Below, one piece after another: positions 25,666-33,726 of a stretch of DNA of 60,067 bases. Source of the DNA: Anaeromyxobacter oryzisoli (lineage in GTDB: Bacteria; Myxococcota; Myxococcia; Myxococcales; Anaeromyxobacteraceae); NCBI RefSeq assembly GCF_022690765.1, contig NZ_JALCZA010000022.1, positions 1 through 60,067 on the forward strand, in the 5' to 3' direction. The position numbers and the translations under genes are program-made. The notes beneath the pieces are model-generated. The model was given only the letters and a program-made list of their open reading frames with translations, did no database searches and was not told the DNA's origin. Each line of letters starts with the position of its first letter. Positions within the stretch are counted from its first letter, which is position 1.

Positions 25666-26601
25666 GTGCGCCTCCAGGGGGCCCGACCGCTCGTGCGTAA
25701 CGACCTCTCCCGCTACTCGCTCGAGGCCCTCATCGGGAAGGGCGGCATGGCGGAGGTGTACCGCGCGGTGGTGCGGGCCGGCCCCGACGCGGGGCGCACC
25801 GTGGCGGTGAAGCGCCTGAAGCCCGACCTGGCGCGCGACGCTGCGTACGTGGCGCTGTTCGAGCGCGAGGCGGAGACCACGCGGCGGCTCCGCCACCCGG
25901 CCATCGTGGAGGTGCTCGAGACCGGCTTCGCGGGCGACACCCCGTTCATCGTGATGGAGTACGTGGACGGGCGAAACCTGAAGCAGATCCTCGCCCAATG
26001 CGCGGCGCGCGGGATCCTGCTCCCGGTGGACTTCGCGGCGTACGTCGCCCACGTGCTCGCCACCGCGCTCGCGTACGCGCACGCCGGTCGCGACGCGGCG
26101 GGGGCGCCCCTGCGGCTCGTCCACTGCGACGTGTCGCCGTCGAACGTGTTCATCTCGCGCCTCGGCGAGATCAAGCTCGGCGACTTCGGCGTGGCCGTCG
26201 CCGGCGGCGCCGCGGCGTCGCCCGGCGGCGCGCTCGGGAAGATCCACTACCTCGCGCCGGAGCAGATCCGCGGCGAGCGGCCGACGACGGCGAGCGACAT
26301 CTTCGCGCTCGGGGCCGTCCTGTTCGAGCTGCTCACCAACGCGCCGGCCTTCCCGGGCGCCGACGTGAACGCTGTCGGTCAGAAGATCCTCGGCGGCGTC
26401 CTCCGCGCCCCGTCCCAGCTCCGGCCCGAGCTCCCCTTCGAGCTCGACGCGCTGGTGCTCCGCTGCCTCGCGAAGGATCCCTCCTGGCGCTTCCCGACGG
26501 CCGAGGCGCTCGCCGCGGAGATCGCGACGCGCTACGACCCGTCGATCGGGACCCCGCTCGCGATCGCCGCGGTCGTGCGCGGGCTGTTCGGGGCGGGGTG
26601 A
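25666..26601 (+). CDS. Serine/threonine protein kinase, short form
   Basis: 311 residues, a Hanks-type kinase domain (about 17-270) with almost nothing after it. The glycine loop GKGGMAEVY, K49 in VAVKR, the catalytic loop HCDVSPSN (D155, N160), DFG at 173-175 and APEQ are all present. The loop has Cys where most kinases have Arg, a non-RD form that often does not need activation-loop phosphorylation. There is no sensor domain or membrane span, so it is cytoplasmic. GTG at 25666 with AAGGTGG upstream is preferred; 25693 is possible. Confidence 0.93.
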   Translation: MRLQGARPLVRNDLSRYSLEALIGKGGMAEVYRAVVRAGPDAGRTVAVKRLKPDLARDAAYVALFEREAETTRRLRHPAIVEVLETGFAGDTPFIVMEYVDGRNLKQILAQCAARGILLPVDFAAYVAHVLATALAYAHAGRDAAGAPLRLVHCDVSPSNVFISRLGEIKLGDFGVAVAGGAAASPGGALGKIHYLAPEQIRGERPTTASDIFALGAVLFELLTNAPAFPGADVNAVGQKILGGVLRAPSQLRPELPFELDALVLRCLAKDPSWRFPTAEALAAEIATRYDPSIGTPLAIAAVVRGLFGAG

Positions 26602-26846
26602 GGCGGCCGCCAGGCCGCGTGCCGGCGCGGGCCGGTCACCGTGTCCGTGATCCGTCACCGTGACCGATGACCCGTGCCCGCCTCGCCGCCTCCCGTGGCC
26701 CGTCCTCCGACTCCGTCACGGGTGCGTTCACCGCCGGAGCACGGGGATGCGGCCACGGGCCACGGAATCCGGGACCCGGCTCACGGAGAGGCCGGTGACG
26801 GTGACGCGCACGGTGGACGGCCGTCCGCGTCGAGCGGGACGATGGG
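26602..26846. repeat. Intergenic sequence rich in CACGG/CCGTG words
   Basis: Between two convergent genes the words GTCACCGTG, CCGTGATCC, CACGGG and GGTGACGGTGACG recur in both orientations. The block near 26634-26672 and that near 26790-26805 are complementary and could form a long stem. It may act as a two-way terminator. No coding frame is supported. Confidence 0.45.
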
Positions 26847-27983
26847 TCACCGGATCTCCCTCCGCACGCGCTCGACGAGCGGCGGAACGAGCCGGAGCGC
26901 GGCCTCGATCTCGTCGGCGGTGGTGGTCCAGCCGAGGCTGAGCCGGAGGGTGGAGCGCGCCTCGGCCTCGGAGAGGCCGAGGGCGAGGAGCACGCCCGAG
27001 GGGCTGGTCGAGCCGGAGTGGCAGGCCGACCCGGCGCTCGCGCACACGCCCTCGAGATCCATCGCGATGAGGAGCGCCTCGGCGTCGCAGCCCTCGAGGG
27101 TGATCGAGAGCGTCCCGGGGAGCCGCGGCGCCCCGGCGCCGTTCACCCGCGCCCGCGGCACCGCCGCGAGGAGCCCTTCCTCGAGCCGATCGCGCAGCGC
27201 CGCGATCCGCTGCTCCTCGGCGGGCCGAGCCCCGACGGCGAGCTCGAGCGCGGCGGCGAGGCCGGCGATGCCGGGCAGGTTCTCGGTCCCCGCGCGACGG
27301 CCCCGCTCCTGCTCGCCGCCGAAGATCGGCGCGAGGGGGTAGCCGTTCGCGACCCAGAGCGCGCCGGCGCCGCGCGGGCCCCCGAACTTCTGCCCGGTGA
27401 GGAACGCGAGCTCGGCCCCGAGCGTGCGCACGTCGACCGCGATCTTCCCCACCGCCTGCACCACGTCGCAGAGCAGCGGGACGCCCCGCTCCCGGGCCGC
27501 GCGGGCGAGCTCCGGCACGGGCAGGATCACGCCGGTCTCGTTGTTCGCGCGCATCGTCGCGGCGAGGGCGACGTCCGGGCCGAGCGCCGCCGCGAACGCG
27601 TCCGGATCCACGAGCCCCCGGCGGTCCACCGGTACGACGGTGAGCGGGGTGCCCTCCCGCTCGAGCGCGCGGGCGAGGGAGAGGACGCAGGGGTGCTCGA
27701 CGGCGGTGACGACCAGGCGCCGCCGCCCCGCGGGGGAGCGGGCGAGGGTGCCGCGGATGGCGAGCGCCGCGGCCTCCGTCGCGCCGGACGTGAACACGAT
27801 CTCGCCCGGCGCCGCGCCGATGGCCGCCGCCACCCGGGCCCGCGCGCCGTCGAGGAGGTCCCGCGCCGCCCGGCCCGCCTGGTGGACCGAGCTGGGGTTG
27901 CCGAACACGTCGAGCGCGGCGCGGACGGCGGCGATCGCCTCCGGGCGCATCGGGGTGATGGCGTTGTGGTCGAGGTAGATCAC
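26847..27983 (-). CDS. Cysteine desulfurase (NifS/IscS-like)
   Basis: 378 residues. It is a fold-type I PLP enzyme with MIYLDHNAITP at the N-terminus (family usually YLDNNATTP), the His of VTAVEHPCVL stacking on PLP, the PLP lysine in TGQKFGGPRGAG, and the active-site Cys loop CASAGSACHSGSTSPS. It takes sulphur from cysteine for iron-sulphur clusters or thiolation. No IscU or IscR gene lies next to it, so it is a stand-alone copy. Confidence 0.92.
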   Translation of the reverse strand: MIYLDHNAITPMRPEAIAAVRAALDVFGNPSSVHQAGRAARDLLDGARARVAAAIGAAPGEIVFTSGATEAAALAIRGTLARSPAGRRRLVVTAVEHPCVLSLARALEREGTPLTVVPVDRRGLVDPDAFAAALGPDVALAATMRANNETGVILPVPELARAARERGVPLLCDVVQAVGKIAVDVRTLGAELAFLTGQKFGGPRGAGALWVANGYPLAPIFGGEQERGRRAGTENLPGIAGLAAALELAVGARPAEEQRIAALRDRLEEGLLAAVPRARVNGAGAPRLPGTLSITLEGCDAEALLIAMDLEGVCASAGSACHSGSTSPSGVLLALGLSEAEARSTLRLSLGWTTTADEIEAALRLVPPLVERVRREIR

Positions 27984-28080
27984 GGCTGCACCGCCTGAGG
28001 ATCGAGCCGGCGCGGGGATCGGGAGGACGCGCGCGCCCCGGCAGCACCCCGACGCCCGCGGGTCACGAGGCCCGGGGACC

Positions 28081-29205
28081 TCAAACCATCTTCTTCCCCT
28101 TGCGCCCCTTCATGCCGAAGGCGTCGAGGAAGTCCTTCACGAGCTCCTCCTCGAGCCGCCTCAGCGCGGCGGCGCTCAGGCCCTTCACCGGGAGGCGCGC
28201 GCCGGCCATGGTGCCGTGGCCGCCCGCCGAGCCGCCCTTCGCCTCGATGACGTCGCGGATGAGCCGCCCCGCGTTCATGCGGCGGTCGTTCGTGCGGATC
28301 GAGAAGTAGAGGTCGTCCTCGTACCGGCCGAACGCGAGCGACCAGCGCATGCCCTCGAGGGACATGAAGCGCTCCGCGACCTCCGCCACCATGTCCGGCG
28401 CGTAGATCTCGGCGAGGTCGCACACCACCGCGTCCCCGTACACGACCGCCCGCTCGATCGCCGTGTGGTAGAGCCGGAAGTAGTCGGTCGGGAGGGTCGG
28501 GTGCTCGATCTCCGCGAGCGCCTCCTTGTCCGTCATGGGGAAGAGCCAGAGGTACGCGTCCACGTCCGGGCGCGTCGTCTGGCGGCCGAGGTCGCGGGTG
28601 TCGGCCTTGATCCCGTAGAAGAGCGCGGTGGCGACCGGCGGCGGGACCTCGAGCCCGCTCGCGCGGAAGTACCCGGCCACCACGGTGGAGGTGGCGCCGA
28701 TGGGCCCGCCCACGTCGGCGATGGGGGCGAGGTGCGAGTCCGGGCGCTCCGGGTGGTGGTCGATCACGACGTCGGGGAAGTGGCGCGCCGGGAGCGAGTG
28801 GTTCCCCTGCTCCGGCTGGGTGTCGACCATGCAGATGAGGTCGTAGTCGTCGAACACCACCCGCGAGACCGGGACCACCGGGAGCTTCAGCACCTTCACG
28901 AGCGCGCGGTTCTCGGCGCGGCCGACGATGCCGCCGTACGCGACGATGGCGTGGACGCCGGCGAGCTTCTCGAGGAGGTAGGCGAGGGCGACGCCCGCCG
29001 CGATGGAGTCGGGGTCGGGGTTGTCGTGGGTGAGGATGAGCGCCTTCTCGTGCGACCGCGCGTACTGGAGGAGGCGATCGAGCTTCGTGCGGGTGACCTC
29101 GGCGAAGCGAGGGTACAGCGCCATCCGCGCGGCCCGGACGAGCGGGCGCGACCGCGACCGAGGCGGTTCGTCGGAGGCATGACGCATGGGCAGGCTGGAC
29201 TTCAT
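28081..29205 (-). CDS. DHH-family phosphoesterase (NrnA/RecJ-like superfamily)
   Basis: 374 residues. The DHH part has THDNPDPDSIAAG, MVDTQPEQG and VIDHHPERPDS; the DHHA1 part ends with SAGGHGTMAGARLP. Such enzymes hydrolyse short oligonucleotides or cyclic dinucleotide products. The start ATG overlaps the stop of the endonuclease IV gene by 3 bases (ATGA), so the pair is translationally coupled. A basic tail KGRKGKKMV ends the protein. The exact substrate cannot be told from sequence. Confidence 0.88.
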   Translation of the reverse strand: MKSSLPMRHASDEPPRSRSRPLVRAARMALYPRFAEVTRTKLDRLLQYARSHEKALILTHDNPDPDSIAAGVALAYLLEKLAGVHAIVAYGGIVGRAENRALVKVLKLPVVPVSRVVFDDYDLICMVDTQPEQGNHSLPARHFPDVVIDHHPERPDSHLAPIADVGGPIGATSTVVAGYFRASGLEVPPPVATALFYGIKADTRDLGRQTTRPDVDAYLWLFPMTDKEALAEIEHPTLPTDYFRLYHTAIERAVVYGDAVVCDLAEIYAPDMVAEVAERFMSLEGMRWSLAFGRYEDDLYFSIRTNDRRMNAGRLIRDVIEAKGGSAGGHGTMAGARLPVKGLSAAALRRLEEELVKDFLDAFGMKGRKGKKMV

Positions 29206-30029
29206 CGGCGGACGAGGCCGCGGAGGACCTCGATGTTCTCCTTGAGGCGCGAGTCCAGCTCGACGAACCCCGGCGTCTCCGCGAAGCGGGGGTCGTTCAC
29301 GAGCAGGCGGAACGGATCGAGCCCCATGGCGCCCTCGCCGATGTGCTCGTGCCGATCGACCCGGCACCCGAGCGGGTTCTTCGAGTCGTTGAGGTGGAAC
29401 GCCTGGACGTTCGCGAGGCCGATCACGCGATCCAGCTCGTCGAACGTCCGCTCGTACCCGTCCCGGGTCGAGATCTCGTAGCCAGCGGCGAACACGTGGC
29501 AGGTGTCTATGCACACGCCGGTGCGGCGGCGCGGCCCGCGCGGGATCGCGTCCCGGATCGCGGCGAGGTGCTCGAACCGCCACCCCAGGGTCGTCCCCTG
29601 GCCGGCCGTGGCCTCGACGAGGAGCCGCGCCTTCCCCGGTACCCGATCGAGCGCCCGCTCCATGGCCTCCGCCACCTGTTTCGCACCCTCCGCCACGTCC
29701 TCGTGGCTCCCGGGGTGGAAGATGAGGGCGCGGACCCCGAGGCGCTCGCAGCGCTCGAGCTCGTCGGCCAGGGCGTCCCAGCTCTTCTTGCGGAGCTCCC
29801 GATCCGCGGTCGCGCAGTTGATCAGGTAGGCGGAGTGGGCGGCGACCGGCTTCCCGGTCCGGCGGGCCTCGCCGCGGAAGCGCTCGACCTCCCCGTCGTC
29901 GAGCGGCTTCGCGGCCCAGCCCCGAGCGTTGCGCGTGAAGATCTGCAGGCAGTCGGCGCCGTCGGCCTCGGCTCGGCCGAACGCCTTCGAGACTCCGCCA
30001 GCGATCCCTTCGTGCGCACCAAGGAGCAT
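29202..30029 (-). CDS. nfo: Endonuclease IV (AP endonuclease)
   Basis: 275 residues. All metal-site motifs are visible: HSAYLINCA, FHPGSHE, VEATAGQGTTLG, CIDTCHVFAAGYE and HLNDSKNPLGCRVDRHEHIG with EGAMG. It cuts DNA at abasic sites through a tri-zinc centre. It is the first gene of a pair with the DHH phosphoesterase. ATG at 30029 starts exactly at the family N-terminus (LLGAHEGIAGG). No long leader is seen. Confidence 0.95.
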   Translation of the reverse strand: MLLGAHEGIAGGVSKAFGRAEADGADCLQIFTRNARGWAAKPLDDGEVERFRGEARRTGKPVAAHSAYLINCATADRELRKKSWDALADELERCERLGVRALIFHPGSHEDVAEGAKQVAEAMERALDRVPGKARLLVEATAGQGTTLGWRFEHLAAIRDAIPRGPRRRTGVCIDTCHVFAAGYEISTRDGYERTFDELDRVIGLANVQAFHLNDSKNPLGCRVDRHEHIGEGAMGLDPFRLLVNDPRFAETPGFVELDSRLKENIEVLRGLVRR

Positions 30030-30369
30030 AGGGGGGCGTAGCTATACAATAGCGGAGCCCTACCCCGCCACGCTCGGCCATGGCAGCCGGTCACGTGCGG
30101 CGAACTCAAGGAAAATCGCCGACTTGCGTGCTGGCGGGCCGCCTGCGGGCGCCCGGACGGGCCCCTCGGCAGCCCGCCGGACGGTCGTTTTTGTACCCGG
30201 ATGGGGCAGCACCGACCCCTCCGAAGCGGGAGCGCCCGGACGATTCCCGCCTGACCGAGAGTAATTTTCCCCGGCCGCCCGCTGCGGCGGCTGGCCGCAG
30301 CGGTGCCCGGCTGGCCTGGAGCCGCCCGCCGGGCCGGGAGCGGCAGGAGCCGCGCGGCCGCCGGTGAAG
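30030..30369. other. Intergenic stretch between nfo and the Fic-like gene
   Basis: About 340 bases. Next to nfo the minus strand has TATTGTATAGC, an AT-rich word that could be a -10 region, but I see no matching -35. Nearer the Fic gene stop there is very GC-rich sequence with several overlapping short hairpins. No gene is supported. Confidence 0.4.
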
Positions 30370-31137
30370 CTAGCGGGCCGCCTTCCGCCGGCGGGAGGGG
30401 AGCTCGGCGAAGAGCTTCTCGGCCTGGGCGAGGCCGTTGTCGAGCGCCTCCATCGTGAGATCGCGGAGGATCGCCTCGGGGAGGCGGAGCGACTCGTAGT
30501 AGCGCTGCCGGTCGGTCGCGTGGACGATCACCGGGACCCGGTACCCCGCGTGGAACAGGATGAGGTTCGCGAGGAGCCGCGCGACGCGGCCTGAGTTCTC
30601 CGTGAACGGGAACACCTGCATGAACCCGTGGTGCAGCCGCACCGCCTGCTGGATCGGGTGCGCGCCCTTGAAGTCCGTCGTCTCGCAGGCGTCGAGCAGC
30701 TTCTGGAGGAGCGGCTGGATGCGGGCGGGCTGCGCGATGTCGTGGAAGTACGCACGGTGGAGCGGCATGTCCTTGCGGAACTCGGCCTCGCTCCGGCCGT
30801 CGATGCCCTGCCCGAGCGTCTCGTAGAGGCGCTTCACCAGCGTGAGGTTCAGCTTCGGCTTCTTCGCGAGCGCCTCTTCGCGGGCGACGTCGAGGGCCGC
30901 CTTGTGGTTGCGGATCTCCTGCAGCGAGCTCACGAACGTGGCGTCGGCGACGGGCGCGCCGTCGAGGGCCGTCGCGAGCTCCTGGCTGGAGTAGACGACG
31001 CCCTCGAGGGCGTTCTCGTGGTACAGCCACGAGAGCTCGTACCGGGCGAGGAAGTCCTCGGCCAGCTCCGGATCCGACCGGAGCCGGTCGGCGAGATCTT
31101 CCATGCGATCGTCGATGTCGACGTATCGGGTCCGCAT
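30370..31137 (-). CDS. Fic-like protein lacking the catalytic histidine
   Basis: 255 residues. The fold pattern is clear: an N-terminal YELSWLYHENALEGVVYSSQ helix (matches the S..IEGN region of Fic proteins) and a core LHHGFMQVFPFTENSGRVAR LL (169-189). The usual motif is HPFx[DE]GNGRxxR; here F176 replaces His and N181-S182 replace Gly-Asn, while Pro, Phe, Glu, Gly and both Arg remain. AMP transfer in known Fic enzymes needs the His, so this copy is either inactive or does other chemistry. A promoter-like TTGACC/TAGATT lies upstream. The start is ATG at 31137. Confidence 0.82.
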   Translation of the reverse strand: MRTRYVDIDDRMEDLADRLRSDPELAEDFLARYELSWLYHENALEGVVYSSQELATALDGAPVADATFVSSLQEIRNHKAALDVAREEALAKKPKLNLTLVKRLYETLGQGIDGRSEAEFRKDMPLHRAYFHDIAQPARIQPLLQKLLDACETTDFKGAHPIQQAVRLHHGFMQVFPFTENSGRVARLLANLILFHAGYRVPVIVHATDRQRYYESLRLPEAILRDLTMEALDNGLAQAEKLFAELPSRRRKAAR

Positions 31138-31251
31138 CTTTCGAACTCCTCGATGCCCTGCGACCGCTGGGGTCACAGCCGCCGATGACCTGGGGAAAGG
31201 CCCCGGCATTTCACGCGATTTTTGTAGCTGGGCCCCCAGAAAAACGCGGGG

Positions 31252-31281
31252 AATCTAGCCGAATCGACTGCGCTAGGTCAA
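31252..31281 (-). promoter_or_regulatory. Possible sigma-70-type promoter of the Fic-like gene
   Basis: The minus strand shows TTGACC, an 18-base spacer, and TAGATT, about 110 bases before the ATG. The match is good but not perfect, and the long leader leaves room for other sites. Confidence 0.45.
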
Positions 31282-31540
31282 TGAGTTTGCCCTGTCGCGC
31301 GAGTTGAACGAGCGACCGCCCGGCTTTGTTCCGGGATCGGCGAGCGGCCGGTTGCCGCGCCGGTCGTCACTTGGGAGACCCGCCCGGGAAGAATTCCGCA
31401 AGCGTGCAGGTAGGCTCATGTGGGTCGCCTGGCCGGGACGACGAGGGCCGCCCAGGCGGTGCCCGCACAGGCTGTGATCGGGCGGATCGCCGGGTGGGTG
31501 GCCACCGGAGCGCGAGCGGCGCGGTCCGGGGGCGCGGGCC
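31282..31540. other. Intergenic stretch, nothing recognised
   Basis: The remaining gap between the Fic-like promoter and the permease stop, part of about 400 gene-free bases. Very GC-rich near 31480-31540, with short hairpins. I looked for a tRNA or known riboswitch and saw none. Confidence 0.4.
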
Positions 31541-33550
31541 TCATGCGGCCTCGAGCACGCGCACCGGCAGCACCATCATGTTGAGCCCCTCGAACTGGAA
31601 CCGGCGCTGGAGCACCACCGCGGTCTCGTTGTGCAGCAGCCGCTGGAACCAGCGCTCGCGCTGGAACACCAGCTTCCCCGCGAAGAACACGGCGCGCGGG
31701 TACTCGCGCCCCAGCTCCTTGCAGAGGCGCTCCGCCTCCGTGACGGCCTCCGTCGCGACCGACGAGCGCCAGTCCGCCGCGAGGCCGAGCCGGCGCGCGA
31801 GGTCCACGTAGCGCCGGACCGACTCCTCGGTGCGGCGGCGGACCTCCTCGACCTCCTCGACGCCCTTCATCCTCGCGGAGTCGATCACGCCGACGGACAG
31901 GAAGATGAAGTTGCGGAAGAACCCCGGGAAGAGGCGCTGGACCGTGAGGAGCGCGTGGATGCCGAGCCCCGCGTACCCGCCGACGAGCATCACCGCCGTG
32001 GGCTGGCGCGCGTCGAGCGGCGCGTGGTCGGCGGCGGGGTGGGCGGGGAAGGAGGTCATGATCTCGTCGAGCCGGCGCAGGTTCTCCTGCACCGACTGGT
32101 AGTGGCGCCGGATCGAGAAGCAGAGCGCGATGACGAGCCCGGTCACGAGGATCGTCACCCAGCCGCCCTGGCGCCCCTTCTCCCAGACGACGCCGACGAG
32201 GATCCCGGTGCACAGGACGAGCGCGAGGCCGTGGACGAGGAACCCGCGCCCGCGGCCCGGCCGCCGGTGCCGGGCCCAGTAGCGGAGCATCGCCGCCTGC
32301 GACAGCGAGAACGTCACGAAGACGTTGATCGAGTACATGGTCACGAGGTGCGTGATGTCGCCGCGCGCGAGGAGCAGCGTGACGAGCGACGCGATCCCCA
32401 TGAGCAGGACGCCGTCCTGCGTGATGAGCCGCTCGGACAGGGCGGCGAAGCGGTGCGGGAGCCAGGAGTCGGTCGCCATGTTGGCCATCACCCGCGGGCC
32501 GTCGAGGAAGCCGGCCTGGGCGGCGACGAGGAGGAGCGCTGCCTCGATGACCAGCGTCGCGACGACGAACCCGGGCCCGATCGCGAGCCCACCGACCGTG
32601 AATCCGCCCGCGAACCGCTCGAGCAGGACGGCGTTCATCGTCTTCCCCTCCACCGGGACGGCGTGGAAGAGCAGGTACGCGAGGAGGAGCCCGCCGGCGG
32701 TGAGGGAGAGCGACACCGCCATGTACGTCATCGTCCGGCGCGCGGTCGCCACCTTCGGCTCCCGCATGATCTGGAGCCCGTTCGACACCGCCTCGATGCC
32801 GGTGTACGTGCCCGCGCCCATCGAGTAGGCGAGGAGGAAGATCCCGAAGATCCGGCGGTGCCCCTCGGTGGCGACCGCCGTGCGCCACTCGCGGTGGATC
32901 TGGGCGGCGACGCCGGGGACGTCTCCGAGGTGGCTGCCGATCGCGCCGAAGATGAGGAACGCGTGCGTCACGAGGAACAGGGCGAAGATCGGGGCGAGGA
33001 CCGTGACCGACTCGCGCACGCCGCGCAGGTTCAGCATCACGAGGCCCCCGATCGCGACGGCCTCGACCACGAGCTTGTACGGGGCCGCCGCCGGCGGGAG
33101 GAAGCTCCAGATCGCGTCCCCGCCCGCGGCGGTGGACACGGAGATCGTGAGCACGTAGTCCACGAGGAGCGCCGCCCCGGAGACCACGCCCACCTTCGGC
33201 CCGAGGAGGCGCGTGGCGACGACGTAGCCGCCGCCGCCGAACGGGAACCGCGCGATGATCTGCGAGTACGCGACGGAGATGACGAGGACGGTGAAGGCGG
33301 TCGCCGCGGCGAGCGCGAGCGCGAGGAAGTGGTGGCTGCCGATGGCGCGGAAGGCCTCGTCCGGACCGTAGGCGGAGGAGGAGAGGCCGTCGGCGCCGAG
33401 CCCCACCCACGCGAGGAGCGCGATCAGGGAGATGGCGTGGTAGGTCCGCGGGTCGAGCAGGTCGCGCGGTGCGCCGAGGAGCCGGCGCCGCAGCCGCCTC
33501 CCGCGCTCCCGCCCCGGGACGCCGCCGGGCTCGGTCCGGGCCTCGCGCAT
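31541..33550 (-). CDS. APC-superfamily amino acid permease with long C-terminal domain
   Basis: 669 residues. Roughly twelve membrane spans fill residues 35-500, starting with LIALLAWVGLGADGLSSSAY, a conserved first-helix break in this permease group. A cytoplasmic domain of about 170 residues follows, ending in MMVLPVRVLEA; it has alpha-beta character but no name. The family imports amino acids or polyamines by proton symport. The start is the ATG at 33550; the frame is open far upstream only because it runs antisense to nothing and is GC-rich. Confidence 0.85.
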   Translation of the reverse strand: MREARTEPGGVPGRERGRRLRRRLLGAPRDLLDPRTYHAISLIALLAWVGLGADGLSSSAYGPDEAFRAIGSHHFLALALAAATAFTVLVISVAYSQIIARFPFGGGGYVVATRLLGPKVGVVSGAALLVDYVLTISVSTAAGGDAIWSFLPPAAAPYKLVVEAVAIGGLVMLNLRGVRESVTVLAPIFALFLVTHAFLIFGAIGSHLGDVPGVAAQIHREWRTAVATEGHRRIFGIFLLAYSMGAGTYTGIEAVSNGLQIMREPKVATARRTMTYMAVSLSLTAGGLLLAYLLFHAVPVEGKTMNAVLLERFAGGFTVGGLAIGPGFVVATLVIEAALLLVAAQAGFLDGPRVMANMATDSWLPHRFAALSERLITQDGVLLMGIASLVTLLLARGDITHLVTMYSINVFVTFSLSQAAMLRYWARHRRPGRGRGFLVHGLALVLCTGILVGVVWEKGRQGGWVTILVTGLVIALCFSIRRHYQSVQENLRRLDEIMTSFPAHPAADHAPLDARQPTAVMLVGGYAGLGIHALLTVQRLFPGFFRNFIFLSVGVIDSARMKGVEEVEEVRRRTEESVRRYVDLARRLGLAADWRSSVATEAVTEAERLCKELGREYPRAVFFAGKLVFQRERWFQRLLHNETAVVLQRRFQFEGLNMMVLPVRVLEAA

Positions 33551-33726
33551 CCTCTGGACGTAAGACGCTCCGTCCGGGGGCGCGGGGACCGGGCGGGGCG
33601 CGGACCCCGGCGAGCGGGCGGGCGACCTGTCCGAAGGGGGCGGGCTGCCCCCGCACCCGCGCCCGAAGTGAATCCGGGCGCGCTTCACCCCGCCCACCTC
33701 CCCGCGCGCGGGTCGGCCTCCCGGGC

